Below, piece by piece: positions 39,617-48,011 of a stretch of 64,000 nt of DNA. The DNA lies in assembly GCF_016862175.1 (NCBI RefSeq), contig NZ_BOML01000010.1:1-64000 (forward strand), given 5' to 3'. The stretch comes from Paractinoplanes durhamensis. GTDB taxonomy: Bacteria > Actinomycetota > Actinomycetes > Mycobacteriales > Micromonosporaceae. Numbering within the stretch: the stretch's first letter is position 1; each line of letters starts with the position of its first letter. The position numbers and the translations under genes were made by a program. A model generated the notes under the pieces. That model was not told the DNA's origin. It did no database searches and saw only the letters and a program-made list of their open reading frames with translations.

Positions 39617-39626
39617 ATCTTATGCT
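39617..39626. promoter_or_regulatory. Overlapping divergent -10 elements giving two leaderless transcripts
   Basis: The 10 bp ATCTTATGCT reads as TATGCT on the plus strand (39621-39626), 7 nt before the dsrE-like ATG, and as TAAGAT on the minus strand (39622-39617), 9 nt before the small membrane protein ATG. Both genes lack a ribosome site. The two promoters would compete. Confidence 0.5.
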
Positions 39627-39633
39627 GGCCCCC

Positions 39634-39996
39634 ATGGCACGTTTGCTGGTCGTCAAGGCAACCGCCGGCGCCGACGCTCCCGAGCGTTGCTCGCAGGCCT
39701 TCACCGTCGCGTCGACCGCCGCCGCGTCCGGCGTGGACGTCTCGTTCTGGCTCACCGGCGAGTCCACCTGGTTCGCCCTGCCGGGCCGGGCCGCCGAGTT
39801 CGAGCTGCCGCACGCCGCTCCCCTGCCCGACCTGATCGACCTGCTGCTGTCCTCGGGCCGGGTGACGGCGTGCACCCAGTGCGCGGCCCGCCGCGACATC
39901 ACCCCGGATGACGTGCTCCCCGGCATCCGGATCGCCGGCGCCGCGGTCTTCGTCGAGGAAGTGACGTCCCCGGACGCCCAGGCCCTGGTCTACTGA
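39634..39996 (+). CDS. DsrE-family protein
   Basis: A 120-residue protein with the DsrE-like fold: LLVVKATAGADAPERCSQAF at the N-terminus, FWLTGESTW, and a CxxC-type pair in VTACTQCAARRDIT. DsrE-type proteins take part in sulfur transfer, usually through one Cys; here two Cys lie side by side. The role is unknown. Probably leaderless. It overlaps the convergent membrane protein gene by 7 bp. Confidence 0.8.
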   Translation: MARLLVVKATAGADAPERCSQAFTVASTAAASGVDVSFWLTGESTWFALPGRAAEFELPHAAPLPDLIDLLLSSGRVTACTQCAARRDITPDDVLPGIRIAGAAVFVEEVTSPDAQALVY

Positions 39997-40820
39997 CTGA
40001 CGGTCACCTTCACCCGGTCACCGTCCGGCACGACGACCACCGAGCTGTCCCCGGTCCGGTAGGCCCAGGCACTGCCGTCGTCGCGGATGATCGTCGCGCC
40101 GACGCTGACCTTGCGCAGCCGCTGCGGCAGATCCGCGGGTTCGTCCAGCTCCGCACTCCAGCTGGCCGCCACCCCACCGTCCGGGTTGCTGACGCTCTGC
40201 ACCTCCGGCACCGCCGTGCCCCCGAGCGCCTCCAGCACCGCCGCCAGCGTGGCCGGCGCCGCCGCCGCGCTCGGGTCGATCGCCCCCGGCACGTCGGCAC
40301 TGGCCGGCCGGCACCCGCTGGTGATCCGCAGCGTCAGCACCTTGGCCGTGGCCTCGGCGTTGCTGTCGATCCCGATGAAGTTGCCGGCGTCCGCGTGAAA
40401 CCCGAGCCGGGTCCCGCCGCGGGTGGCGACGACACTCGGCTGGTACGCCCGCGGAAGCCCGTCCGCGATCCCGTCGAGCGCCGCTCGGGCCCGCCCGGCC
40501 CCGACGTAAATGGTGAGGTTGCGGGCCGCTTCGACGCCGCTGCGCACCGGCGTGATCCGGCAGTCCCCGAGCAGTTCGAGCCCACCGAGCACGAGGGCCC
40601 GTCCATCACCGTTCGCGGCCGCGAAGAGCACGCCGGCCGCTTGCTGAAGCTCAGGCACGGCATCCGCGATGTCCCGCTGTTCCGGCACGGTGGCCCGCTC
40701 ATGCCGCACCGACCAGACGGAGAGCACCACCAACGCGGCAATCCACCCGAAAACCAGCCCGACAAGCCACCACCGCCGCTTCGGCGGGGCCTCGACCCCC
40801 GGACTAATCACGGCAGCCAT
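39990..40820 (-). CDS. Membrane-anchored protein of unknown function
   Basis: A 276-residue protein with one membrane helix (residues about 19-39) preceded by a basic stretch (PPKRRWW), so the bulk is extracytoplasmic. The remainder has alternating beta-strand sequence with two Cys in the second half and no known motif. ATG at 40820 (MAAVISP) is used. Stands alone. Confidence 0.65.
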   Translation of the reverse strand: MAAVISPGVEAPPKRRWWLVGLVFGWIAALVVLSVWSVRHERATVPEQRDIADAVPELQQAAGVLFAAANGDGRALVLGGLELLGDCRITPVRSGVEAARNLTIYVGAGRARAALDGIADGLPRAYQPSVVATRGGTRLGFHADAGNFIGIDSNAEATAKVLTLRITSGCRPASADVPGAIDPSAAAAPATLAAVLEALGGTAVPEVQSVSNPDGGVAASWSAELDEPADLPQRLRKVSVGATIIRDDGSAWAYRTGDSSVVVVPDGDRVKVTVSQ

Positions 40821-40908
40821 GGTGACACGCCCCAACACCGCGCCCGACGGCGCCGCACGAGATGATCACACGCGAAGTTCCCAGCGGGTGCCTACGCCGT
40901 CGGCGACG

Positions 40909-41253
40909 CTAGCGGCCGCCCATCACGGTGGCTCCTGGCCTCGAACCCTGGCTGCCATCCCGCATCACGGACTCGCTAAAGCCTTGCGGACAGTGCCACT
41001 CCGAAGAGTGGCGACATACCGTATATGTCCGATGGCGGCGACCTGGCTCGGTTGGATCTAGTGGACTTACGGTCCGATCGGAGCAGGAAATTTCCAAGAT
41101 CTCTACGAGGTACGGCGGCCAGATGGCCAGCTGGGTGCGGCCCATCTCGGACCGCAGGGCTTCGCGGGCCGGGTCGCAGGGCCACCGCTTTCCGCAGGAC
41201 CGGCAGTCCCACGACGGCCGCTCGGCGATGTGGCCCAGCTCGTCCCGCTTCAC
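40909..41253 (-). pseudogene. Small WPC-motif protein, probably decayed C-terminus
   Basis: The first 50 residues carry PSWDCRSCGKRWPCDPAREAL, a cysteine motif I associate with small actinomycete proteins that sit beside XRE/DUF5753 regulators and DUF397 genes. From about residue 55 the sequence changes to Arg/Ser/Pro-rich text that does not look like a continuation, so the 3' end may be frameshifted or replaced. GTG start. The neighbouring plus-strand regulator is also damaged. Confidence 0.5.
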
Positions 41254-41304
41254 ATCTCTCCTTCCCGGAGAAAGACGCAGCGGCCGGGGTAGGGGGCCTC
41301 CGAC

Positions 41305-42045
41305 GTCGCTGCGAGCACCCTGCGACGAGTCGAGCAGGGCCGGGTGGGAATCAAGAGCCCGGCGCTGAACGCACTGCTCGACGAGTACGGCGTGCAGGAT
41401 CCCGAGCTACGCGAGACCCTGCTGTCGATGGCCCGCGAGGGCAAGCAACGCGGCTGGTGGGCCAAGTACAGCGACCTACCGCCGGTCTATCGCCAGTACA
41501 TCGGCCTGGAGTCCGCAGCCGACGAGATCCACGACTTCCAGACCATCGTGGTTCCGGGCCTGCTCCAGACCGAGGCGTACGCGCAGGCGATCACGAGTCG
41601 TGAGGCTTCTCGACCCACACCCGACGCCATCGCACAGCGAGTGACAGTCCGGATGGAGCGGCAGAAGCTGATCACGGAAGGTCAGCTGCGGCTAGTCGCC
41701 GTGATGGACGAGGCGGTACTCCACCGTCAGATCGGCGGTGCCGAAGTGATGCGTGACCAGCTGACCGCGTTGCTGGAAGCGGCCAAACTGCGCACCGTCA
41801 CCGTGCAGGTGATCCCGTTCCGTGAAGGCGCCTACGCGTCCATGTTGTCGAGCTTCGCCATCCTTAATTTCCCCGACAGCCGAGGCGTGGTCTACATAGA
41901 GGGACTGACCGGCGATCTCTACGCTGAGGGTGACGACGTACAGCGCTGTACGGTGGTCTTCAACGAGCTCAGGTCATCGGCGTTGTCACCCACGGCGTCC
42001 CTTGCGATGATCAAAAAGATCCTCGACACAGGGCTGCAGCCATAG
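41305..42045 (+). pseudogene. DUF5753 XRE-type regulator lacking its helix-turn-helix
   Basis: From a GTG at 41344 there are 233 residues of DUF5753 (WWAKYSDLPPVYRQYIGLE, VVPGLLQTEAYAQAI, RMERQKLI, VQVIPFREGAYASM). Full-length relatives begin with an XRE helix-turn-helix. Here only its last part (ASTLRRVEQGRVGIK, from about 41309) remains in frame, with a stop just before it and no upstream HTH frame. Without DNA-binding helices it cannot act as its family normally does. It precedes a DUF397 gene, the usual partner. Confidence 0.75.
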
Positions 42046-42054
42046 GAGTGAGTC

Positions 42055-42243
42055 ATGCTCGATCAGAACTGGCGCAAGAGCACGCGCAGCGGCGGAAATG
42101 GCGCGTGCGTCGAGGTTCGTCGCGTCGACGACACCATCGAGGTCCGCGACACCAAGGACCGAACCGGCCCGGTGCTCTCGTTCACGATCGCCGAGTGGGT
42201 GGCCTTCACCGGCGGCACCAAGGGCGGCAAGTTCGACCTCTGA
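42055..42243 (+). CDS. DUF397 protein
   Basis: A 62-residue protein matching DUF397, small proteins encoded next to DUF5753 regulators in actinomycetes: NWRKSTRSGGNGACVEV, then VRDTKDRTGPVLSFTIAEW. They are thought to counteract or modulate the regulator; toxin-antitoxin-like behaviour has been proposed. It starts 9 nt after the truncated regulator and is intact. Confidence 0.88.
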   Translation: MLDQNWRKSTRSGGNGACVEVRRVDDTIEVRDTKDRTGPVLSFTIAEWVAFTGGTKGGKFDL

Positions 42244-42293
42244 TCGCAGGCGCATTACATGAGGCAGCTAGAGTGCCCGGTCTTGAAAGCCGG

Positions 42294-42716
42294 TCATGTG
42301 TGGCTGTTCTTGAGTTGGGCGTATTCGGGTGAGGTCAGGAAGCGGTCGATCGTCTCAGCTGTTCCTGGAGTCAGTGGGCGGTTCAGGGCCTCGGCTGCGG
42401 GGATGAAGAGCATCGCGGCGCCCTCGCCCAAGACCACATCGGACTGAGCCGCTGTCGTCGGGCCGTAGAAGTAGTGCTTTACCCGGCCCAGGTCCGGCAG
42501 GTCCTGGCGGGTGAACAGGCGCAGCGGGGCTGATGGGCGCAGGGACGTCTCCTCCCACAGCTCTCGCATCGCGCCCTCCAGTGGGGTCTCGCCCTCCTCT
42601 ATCGCGCCGCCGGGCAAGCCCCAGAAGTTTGGGCAATACGGCGCCTTGTCGTCGCGTAGCTGCAGCAACAACGCACCCGTGGCGTCGACCAGGAACACGC
42701 AGGCGATCTGGAGCAT
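42294..42716 (-). CDS. Nudix hydrolase
   Basis: A 140-residue Nudix protein. The Nudix box is GGAIEEGETPLEGAMRELWE followed by ET, with metal-binding Glu residues intact. MutT-type substrates such as oxidised or other nucleotides are likely but not shown. The ATG overlaps the helicase stop by one base (TGATG), so the two are coupled. Confidence 0.85.
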   Translation of the reverse strand: MLQIACVFLVDATGALLLQLRDDKAPYCPNFWGLPGGAIEEGETPLEGAMRELWEETSLRPSAPLRLFTRQDLPDLGRVKHYFYGPTTAAQSDVVLGEGAAMLFIPAAEALNRPLTPGTAETIDRFLTSPEYAQLKNSHT

Positions 42717-44773
42717 CAGCTCTTGCCCAAGCGCTGCAGGGCGCCCATCGCCACGTCCGGTCGCGTCGTATACCAGAACGGGGGGAGTGACTTTCGCAGG
42801 AAAGCTCCGTATCCCCTCGCCGTCTCCAAGCGGGAGTCGAGGACCGCGACCACGCCCTTGTCGCCGGTGGAGCGGATCAATCGGCCCACCCCCTGGGCCA
42901 GCCGGATCGCGGCGATCGGCACGCTCACCGAGGCGAAGCCGGAGCCGCCGGCCGCGTCGACCGCCGCCGAGCGGGCCGCGGCCAGCGGCTCGTCGGGGCG
43001 CGGGAACGGCAGGCGGTCGATGACCACCAGTTGGCAGGCGTCGCCGGGGACGTCGACGCCCTGCCACAGGGACATCACCCCGAAGAGGCAGCTCTCCTTG
43101 ACCTCGCGGAACTTCCTGACCAGCAGCGGCAGCGCCTCCTCGCCCTGCAGCAGGATCGGCAGGTCGGTGCGGGCGCGCAACAGCTCGGCGGCCTGGGTGG
43201 CGGCCTTGCGGGAGGAGAACAATCCGAGCGTACGGCCACCGATCGCCTCGACCAGCTTGAGCAGCTCCTCGCCGGCGGCGTCGGGCAGGCCGGACGCGGC
43301 CGGCCGGGGCAGGTGCGCGGCGACGTAGAGGATGCCCTGCTTGGGGTAGTCGAACGGGGACCCGACGTCGAGTGACGTCCAGCCGTCGCCGGAGGTGGGC
43401 GGGGCGTCGGCGGTCAGCGAGCCGGGCGCGGCGGTCTCGGCGACCGCCGACCGGGCCGACGGGACGGACGGGGCAGCCGCGGGCAGGCCGAGTGAGCGGG
43501 CCACCGTGTCGAAGCGGCCGCCCAGAGTGAGGGTGGCCGAGGTGGCCACGACCGTACGGTCCGCGTAGAGGCCCTGAGCCAGCGTGCCGGCCACCGAGAG
43601 CGGGGCGACCACCAGCGCGCGGCGGCCGCTGCCCATGTCGGACTTCTCCACCCAGGCCACGTCGAAGTCGGACTCCTCCAACAGCCGCTGGGCGGTGTCC
43701 GACAGATCGCCGAGAGCGGCCTTGGCCTGCTGTTTGCGTACCGGATCGGGGTCGTCGTTCTTGATGTCGCCGATGGCCTGCAGGCCGGCCCGGGTGCCCG
43801 CCTCCAGCAACGTGACCGCCTGGCGCAACATGTCGGGCAGGCCGCCGGTCAGGCGGCCGGCGGGCGACTCGGCGAGACCGACCGTGAGGGAGTCGGCCGC
43901 CTCGGCCAGCTGCTCGGCGGTGGCCGGCGGGATGAACGGCTTGGCCCGGCGGGACGAGCGCTCGATCGCGTCGGGGGTCAGCTCGGCCTGCGCCGCCGAG
44001 GAGACCCGGTCGGCCAGCTCGTGGGCCTCGTCGATGACCAGCAGTTTGTGCGGCGGGACGATGTGCCGGTCGGCGAGCATGTCGACGGCGAGCAGGCTGT
44101 GGTTGGTGACGACGATGTCGGCTTCGCGGGCGCGGACCCGGGAGGCCTCGGCGAAGCACTCGGGGCCGTAGGGGCATTTCTGCGCGCCCACGCAGTCGCG
44201 GGCCGGCATGGACACCTGCCGCCAGGCCGTCTCGTCGACGCCGGGGTCGAGCTCGTCGCGGTCGCCGGTCTTCGTCTTCTCCGACCAGGCCTGCAGGCGC
44301 TGGATCTGTTTGCCCAGCTTGCCGGCCTCGCCGAGCCACTGGGTGGCCTTGGGCGGCGCGTCGTCGAAGAGGGTGTCGGTGGGCTCCTCCTCGTCGGCGT
44401 GTTCCATCTTCGCCAGGCAGAGGTAGTGGTGCCGGCCCTTGAGGACGGCGAACGTCGGACGCCGGCCGAGGACCGGCTCGACCGCCGCGGCCAGGCGTGG
44501 CAGGTCGTGCTCGACCAACTGGTTCTGCAGGGCGAGGGTGGCCGTCGAGACCACCACCGGGCCGTCGACGAGCAGGGCGGGCGTCAGATAGGCGAGGCTT
44601 TTCCCGGTGCCCGTGCCGGCCTGCACGAGCAGGTGCTCGCGCTCCTGGACGGCCCGGTCGATGGCGGCGACCATGGCCTGCTGACCTGGGCGCTCACCGC
44701 CCCCGGGGACCGCACCGACCGCGGCGGCTAGTAGTTGCTCGGCGGTCGCCTTCTTACGGGTAGCTGCGGGCAC
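42716..44773 (-). CDS. DinG-type Fe-S superfamily 2 DNA helicase
   Basis: A 685-residue helicase with Walker A in VQAGTGTGKSLAYLTP, the DEAH box in LLVIDEAHELADR, and motif VI in IRLAQGVGRLIRS. Four Cys for an iron-sulfur cluster appear in HYLCLAKM and ARDCVGAQKCPYGPECF. DinG unwinds forked DNA, R-loops and DNA-RNA hybrids, in line with DNA repair. It is followed by a coupled nudix gene. Confidence 0.9.
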   Translation of the reverse strand: MPAATRKKATAEQLLAAAVGAVPGGGERPGQQAMVAAIDRAVQEREHLLVQAGTGTGKSLAYLTPALLVDGPVVVSTATLALQNQLVEHDLPRLAAAVEPVLGRRPTFAVLKGRHHYLCLAKMEHADEEEPTDTLFDDAPPKATQWLGEAGKLGKQIQRLQAWSEKTKTGDRDELDPGVDETAWRQVSMPARDCVGAQKCPYGPECFAEASRVRAREADIVVTNHSLLAVDMLADRHIVPPHKLLVIDEAHELADRVSSAAQAELTPDAIERSSRRAKPFIPPATAEQLAEAADSLTVGLAESPAGRLTGGLPDMLRQAVTLLEAGTRAGLQAIGDIKNDDPDPVRKQQAKAALGDLSDTAQRLLEESDFDVAWVEKSDMGSGRRALVVAPLSVAGTLAQGLYADRTVVATSATLTLGGRFDTVARSLGLPAAAPSVPSARSAVAETAAPGSLTADAPPTSGDGWTSLDVGSPFDYPKQGILYVAAHLPRPAASGLPDAAGEELLKLVEAIGGRTLGLFSSRKAATQAAELLRARTDLPILLQGEEALPLLVRKFREVKESCLFGVMSLWQGVDVPGDACQLVVIDRLPFPRPDEPLAAARSAAVDAAGGSGFASVSVPIAAIRLAQGVGRLIRSTGDKGVVAVLDSRLETARGYGAFLRKSLPPFWYTTRPDVAMGALQRLGKS

Positions 44774-44829
44774 GCAGAGACGGTACCCGCCACCACCGAC
44801 AGAAGCCGACCACCGTTAGGGTTCTCGTC

Positions 44830-45336
44830 ATGCCGCACGACATGGTCCGGGTCGTCTACACGAAGTACGACGGTTCGGCCCACCGGGACTATCCGGCTCG
44901 CCGCTTCGGCTCCGACGACCTCGGCGTCTGGGTCGGGGTGACGCGCGGGACGAAGTCGGTCTACCACGGCCGCCCGTCGGTCGAGCAGATCCCATTCGTC
45001 CTGCTCATCCCGCATCACGCCTGGTGGACGGGCATGTTCAACCCGCGGCCGCGGACCAGCGAGGTCTACTGCGACATCACCACCCCGGCCCGCTGGGAGG
45101 GTGACACGGTCCACATCATCGACCTCGACCTGGACGTGGTGCGCCGCCGCGAGTCGGGCCGGGTCGAGTTGCGCGACGAGGACGAGTTCGACGAGCACCG
45201 GGTGCAGTTCGGCTACCCGGACGACCTGGTGACCGAGGCGCAGGCGGCCGCGGCGAAGCTGATGGGTGCGCTCGGCGACGGCAGCGAGCCGTTCGCCACG
45301 CAGTACCACAAGTACCTAACCCAGGTCGCCCAGTAG
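44830..45336 (+). CDS. DUF402 protein
   Basis: A 168-residue protein of the DUF402 family (nucleoside di/triphosphatases such as Ntdp and the cytidylyl-phosphonate hydrolase FomD). Seen: VYTKYDGSAHRDYPARR, the VYCDITTPARWEGDTVHIIDLDLDVV core with metal-binding Asp residues, and DEDEFDEHRVQFGYP. Substrate unknown. Overlaps the convergent sigma factor gene by 21 bp. Confidence 0.85.
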   Translation: MPHDMVRVVYTKYDGSAHRDYPARRFGSDDLGVWVGVTRGTKSVYHGRPSVEQIPFVLLIPHHAWWTGMFNPRPRTSEVYCDITTPARWEGDTVHIIDLDLDVVRRRESGRVELRDEDEFDEHRVQFGYPDDLVTEAQAAAAKLMGALGDGSEPFATQYHKYLTQVAQ

Positions 45337-46215
45337 CAGCTTGTCCGGGTTGAGCTGGTTGAAGAGCCCGGTGATCCGGCCGTCGTCGACGGTGACGGCC
45401 AGCACCGACAGCAGCGGTCGCCCGTCGGCGTAGGTGCCGCGCACGAGCACCGCCGCCGCCCCGCTGACCACCACCGGTTCGACCGCGACCTCGCCGACCC
45501 GGCCGCTGAGGATGCCGAGGTAGAAGCGGGCCACGCGGTCCGGCCCCAGGACCGGCCGGGTGCCGACACCGGGGATCAGGCCGCCGCCGTCACCGATCGC
45601 CACCACGTCCGGCGCGAGCACCGCGGCGAGCGCCTGAACGTCGCCACTGTTCGCCGCGGCCAGGAACGCGTTGAGCACCTCGCGCTGTTCGGCCAGGCCG
45701 GCCGAATGCCGCACGCCGCCCTGACCGGCCGCCCGGCGTGCCCGGGACGCGTGCTGGCGAGCCGTGCTCTCGGTGGTGCCGAGCACGGACGCGACATCCT
45801 CGAACGGCACCCCGAACGCGTCGTGCAGGACCAGCGCGACGCGCTGTTCGGGGGTCAGTTTCTCCAGGACGATCAACAGCGCGAGGCCGACCTGGTCACT
45901 CATCTCGGCGCGGGCGTCGGGCCCAAGATCAGGAGAGACGGCGTACGCCGGAAGCCACTGCCCGGGGTACGCCTCCCGGCTCACCCGCGCCGATTTGAGT
46001 ACGTCGAGGCAGATGCGCCCGGTGACGGTGGTGAGCCAGCCGCGCAGGTCGTGGATCGGCCCGCCGTCGCGCGCCCGGTCGTACCGCAACCAGGCTTCCT
46101 GCACGGCGTCCTCGGCCTCGGCCCGGCTGCTCAGCATCCGGTAGGCGAGGGCGATCAGGTGCGGGCGCTCGGCCTCGAACTCGTCGGCGGTGGTGGGCGC
46201 GGTCGGCGACGGCAT
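45316..46215 (-). CDS. ECF41-like sigma factor with C-terminal SnoaL domain
   Basis: A 299-residue ECF sigma factor: sigma region 2 (LIALAYRMLSSRAEAEDAVQ) and region 4 (LTPEQRVALVLHDAFGVPFEDVA), then a SnoaL-like domain (residues 180-299). ECF41 hallmarks are present: WLP (87-89) in the linker, DGGG (209-212) and NPDK (289-292). The SnoaL tail controls activity in place of an anti-sigma factor. The usual COE partner gene (carboxymuconolactone decarboxylase, oxidoreductase or epimerase) is not adjacent. Confidence 0.88.
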   Translation of the reverse strand: MPSPTAPTTADEFEAERPHLIALAYRMLSSRAEAEDAVQEAWLRYDRARDGGPIHDLRGWLTTVTGRICLDVLKSARVSREAYPGQWLPAYAVSPDLGPDARAEMSDQVGLALLIVLEKLTPEQRVALVLHDAFGVPFEDVASVLGTTESTARQHASRARRAAGQGGVRHSAGLAEQREVLNAFLAAANSGDVQALAAVLAPDVVAIGDGGGLIPGVGTRPVLGPDRVARFYLGILSGRVGEVAVEPVVVSGAAAVLVRGTYADGRPLLSVLAVTVDDGRITGLFNQLNPDKLLLGDLG

Positions 46216-46304
46216 GGAGGAATTCTGCGGGACATTGCCCGGCCGCGGGTACCGGATGTGACACAGTAGTAAACACGCGTTTCGGACGAATCGGAAGGTG
46301 CGCT

Positions 46305-47264
46305 GTGAACGGTGCGACGATCGCCGGCGGACTGGCCGGGCTCGCCGGACTCGCCGGCGCGGTGTCGATCGGGACCGTGTTGTCCCGCCGCCCCGGCCCG
46401 TACCTTCCGGCCGGGCACGCAATCGCCAAGCCCGGGCAGATCGATCCGCTGCCCGACGTGCTGCGCCGCGGCCTGGGCGGGCTCACCGTCCCGGTCACGC
46501 CCGGCCCGCACGGCGAGTTGTTCCTCGGTCCCGGCGGGCCGCAACCCGGCCGTACGCTGCGAAGGCTTGTTCTTACCCCGCTCTTCGCCCGCGCCAAGAG
46601 TCGCGGTGGCCGCCTGGCCCTCGACCAGCAGGTGCCGTTCCGGCTGGTGGTCGAGTTCGTCGGGGCCAACCGCGAGGCGGAGACGCTGCTCCGCGCGTAC
46701 CGGATGCTCGATCAGCAGTTGCGGGACCACGCCACCCTGCTCAGCCACTACGACGACGGAAGCCTCGTGCCGGGCGCGGTCACCGTCTCGGTGGCCGGCA
46801 TCGTCGACGTCCGCGAGCTGCTCGCCGGCCAGGAGACCCGGTACGCCTTCGCCGACGGCACCTTCGACGACCTCGGCTCCCAGTCGGCGCCGCCCACCCT
46901 GGTCCCGATGATCAGCGAGCCGTGGAGCCGCCGGTTCGGCTGGGACGGCCGCGAGCCGATCTCGGCCGAGGAGCGCCACCTGCTGAACGCCCTGGTCCGT
47001 CAGGCGCACGAGGACGGCCGCACGGTTCGCGTCACCGGCCTGCCGACCGGCTCGCGCCGCGCCCGCCGGGCGATCTGGACCGAGCTGGGCGCCGCCGGTG
47101 TCGACGTCATCGCCGACACCGACCAGGCCGGGCTGGTCCGGCACCTGCGCCGGCACCCGGTCAGCCGGTGGGTGCCGCGGGCCCCGCTGCCCACCCGCGC
47201 GGTCCGGCGCAACTCCCCGCGACCGCACGCTCCGCGACCGGACCGTCGCCACGAGCCGGTGTAA
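46305..47264 (+). CDS. GDPD/PI-PLC-like pseudoenzyme
   Basis: A 319-residue protein. Its backbone follows the actinobacterial secreted glycerophosphodiester-phosphodiesterase-like family: RTLRRLVLTPL, LVPMISEPWSRRFGWDG, LLNALVRQAHEDGRTVRVTGLP and a final GVDVIADT segment. The catalytic landmarks are missing: HAHND reads HAIAK (from His38), VEAD reads LTVPV and LLVGHD reads LFLGPG. An N-terminal Gly/Ala-rich segment could be a membrane anchor. GTG start. Probably non-catalytic; role unknown. Confidence 0.7.
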   Translation: MNGATIAGGLAGLAGLAGAVSIGTVLSRRPGPYLPAGHAIAKPGQIDPLPDVLRRGLGGLTVPVTPGPHGELFLGPGGPQPGRTLRRLVLTPLFARAKSRGGRLALDQQVPFRLVVEFVGANREAETLLRAYRMLDQQLRDHATLLSHYDDGSLVPGAVTVSVAGIVDVRELLAGQETRYAFADGTFDDLGSQSAPPTLVPMISEPWSRRFGWDGREPISAEERHLLNALVRQAHEDGRTVRVTGLPTGSRRARRAIWTELGAAGVDVIADTDQAGLVRHLRRHPVSRWVPRAPLPTRAVRRNSPRPHAPRPDRRHEPV

Positions 47265-47381
47265 ACGGGGCTGAAAAGGGGCATCGCTGAGCGGAGCCTC
47301 CAGGCGAACGACGAGTGAATCCTGGGCGACCGCTAGCATTCCCGGAGATCCATCCCACCCCCGTCGATCGAGGTCCGCGCC

Positions 47382-48008
47382 GTGAAGTTCTCCTTCCGCC
47401 CCGTCGAGGGGGCCTTCTACGATCTCTTCACCTCGGCTGCGCAGAATCTGGTCAAGGGCACCGAGCTCCTCAACGAGCTGGCGCTGCCGGGGGTGGACGT
47501 CCAATCGGTCAGCGACCGGCTGACCGATGTGGAGCACGACAGCGACCAGATCACCCACGACCTCTACAAGAAGATCAACTCGACCTTCATCACCCCGTTC
47601 GACCGGGCCGACATCTACTCCCTCGGCTCCCAGCTCGACGACGTGATGGACCACCTCGAAGCGGTCGGCAACCTCCTTTACCTGTACGGGCTGACCGAGC
47701 TGCCGTCGCTGCCCCGGGAGATGCACGAGCTGATCACCGTGCTCGACCAGCAGGCGAAGATCACCGCCGAGGCGATGCCGCGGTTGCGCGCGATGAAGGG
47801 CCTCGCGGAGTACTGGATCGAGATCAACCGCCTGGAGAACGACGGCGACCGCGCCTACCGCATGCTGCTGGTCCGGCTCTTCTCCGGTGAGTACGACGCG
47901 CTCACCGTGCTCAAGATGAAGGAGGTCGCCGACGAGCTGGAGGCCGCCTGCGACGCCTTCGAGCACGTGGCGAACACCGTCGAGACCATCGCGGTCAAGG
48001 AGTCCTAG
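47382..48008 (+). CDS. DUF47 PhoU-like regulator of phosphate transport
   Basis: A 208-residue all-helical protein of the DUF47/Pit-accessory family. Two PhoU-like halves are seen, with DRLTDVEHDSDQITHDLYKK and INRLENDGDRAYRMLLVRLF carrying the metal-binding acidic motifs. Such proteins pair with Pit transporters and regulate them. GTG start; 3 nt separate it from pit. Confidence 0.9.
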   Translation: MKFSFRPVEGAFYDLFTSAAQNLVKGTELLNELALPGVDVQSVSDRLTDVEHDSDQITHDLYKKINSTFITPFDRADIYSLGSQLDDVMDHLEAVGNLLYLYGLTELPSLPREMHELITVLDQQAKITAEAMPRLRAMKGLAEYWIEINRLENDGDRAYRMLLVRLFSGEYDALTVLKMKEVADELEAACDAFEHVANTVETIAVKES

Positions 48009-48011
48009 ACC

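Noticed and set aside
40920-41000. A tRNA-like fold on the minus strand (GTGGCAC near 41000 with GAGCCAC near 40930, and GGTTCGA).
   Set aside because: The T-arm is out of register by one base, the T and D stems do not pair, and there is no anticodon arm.
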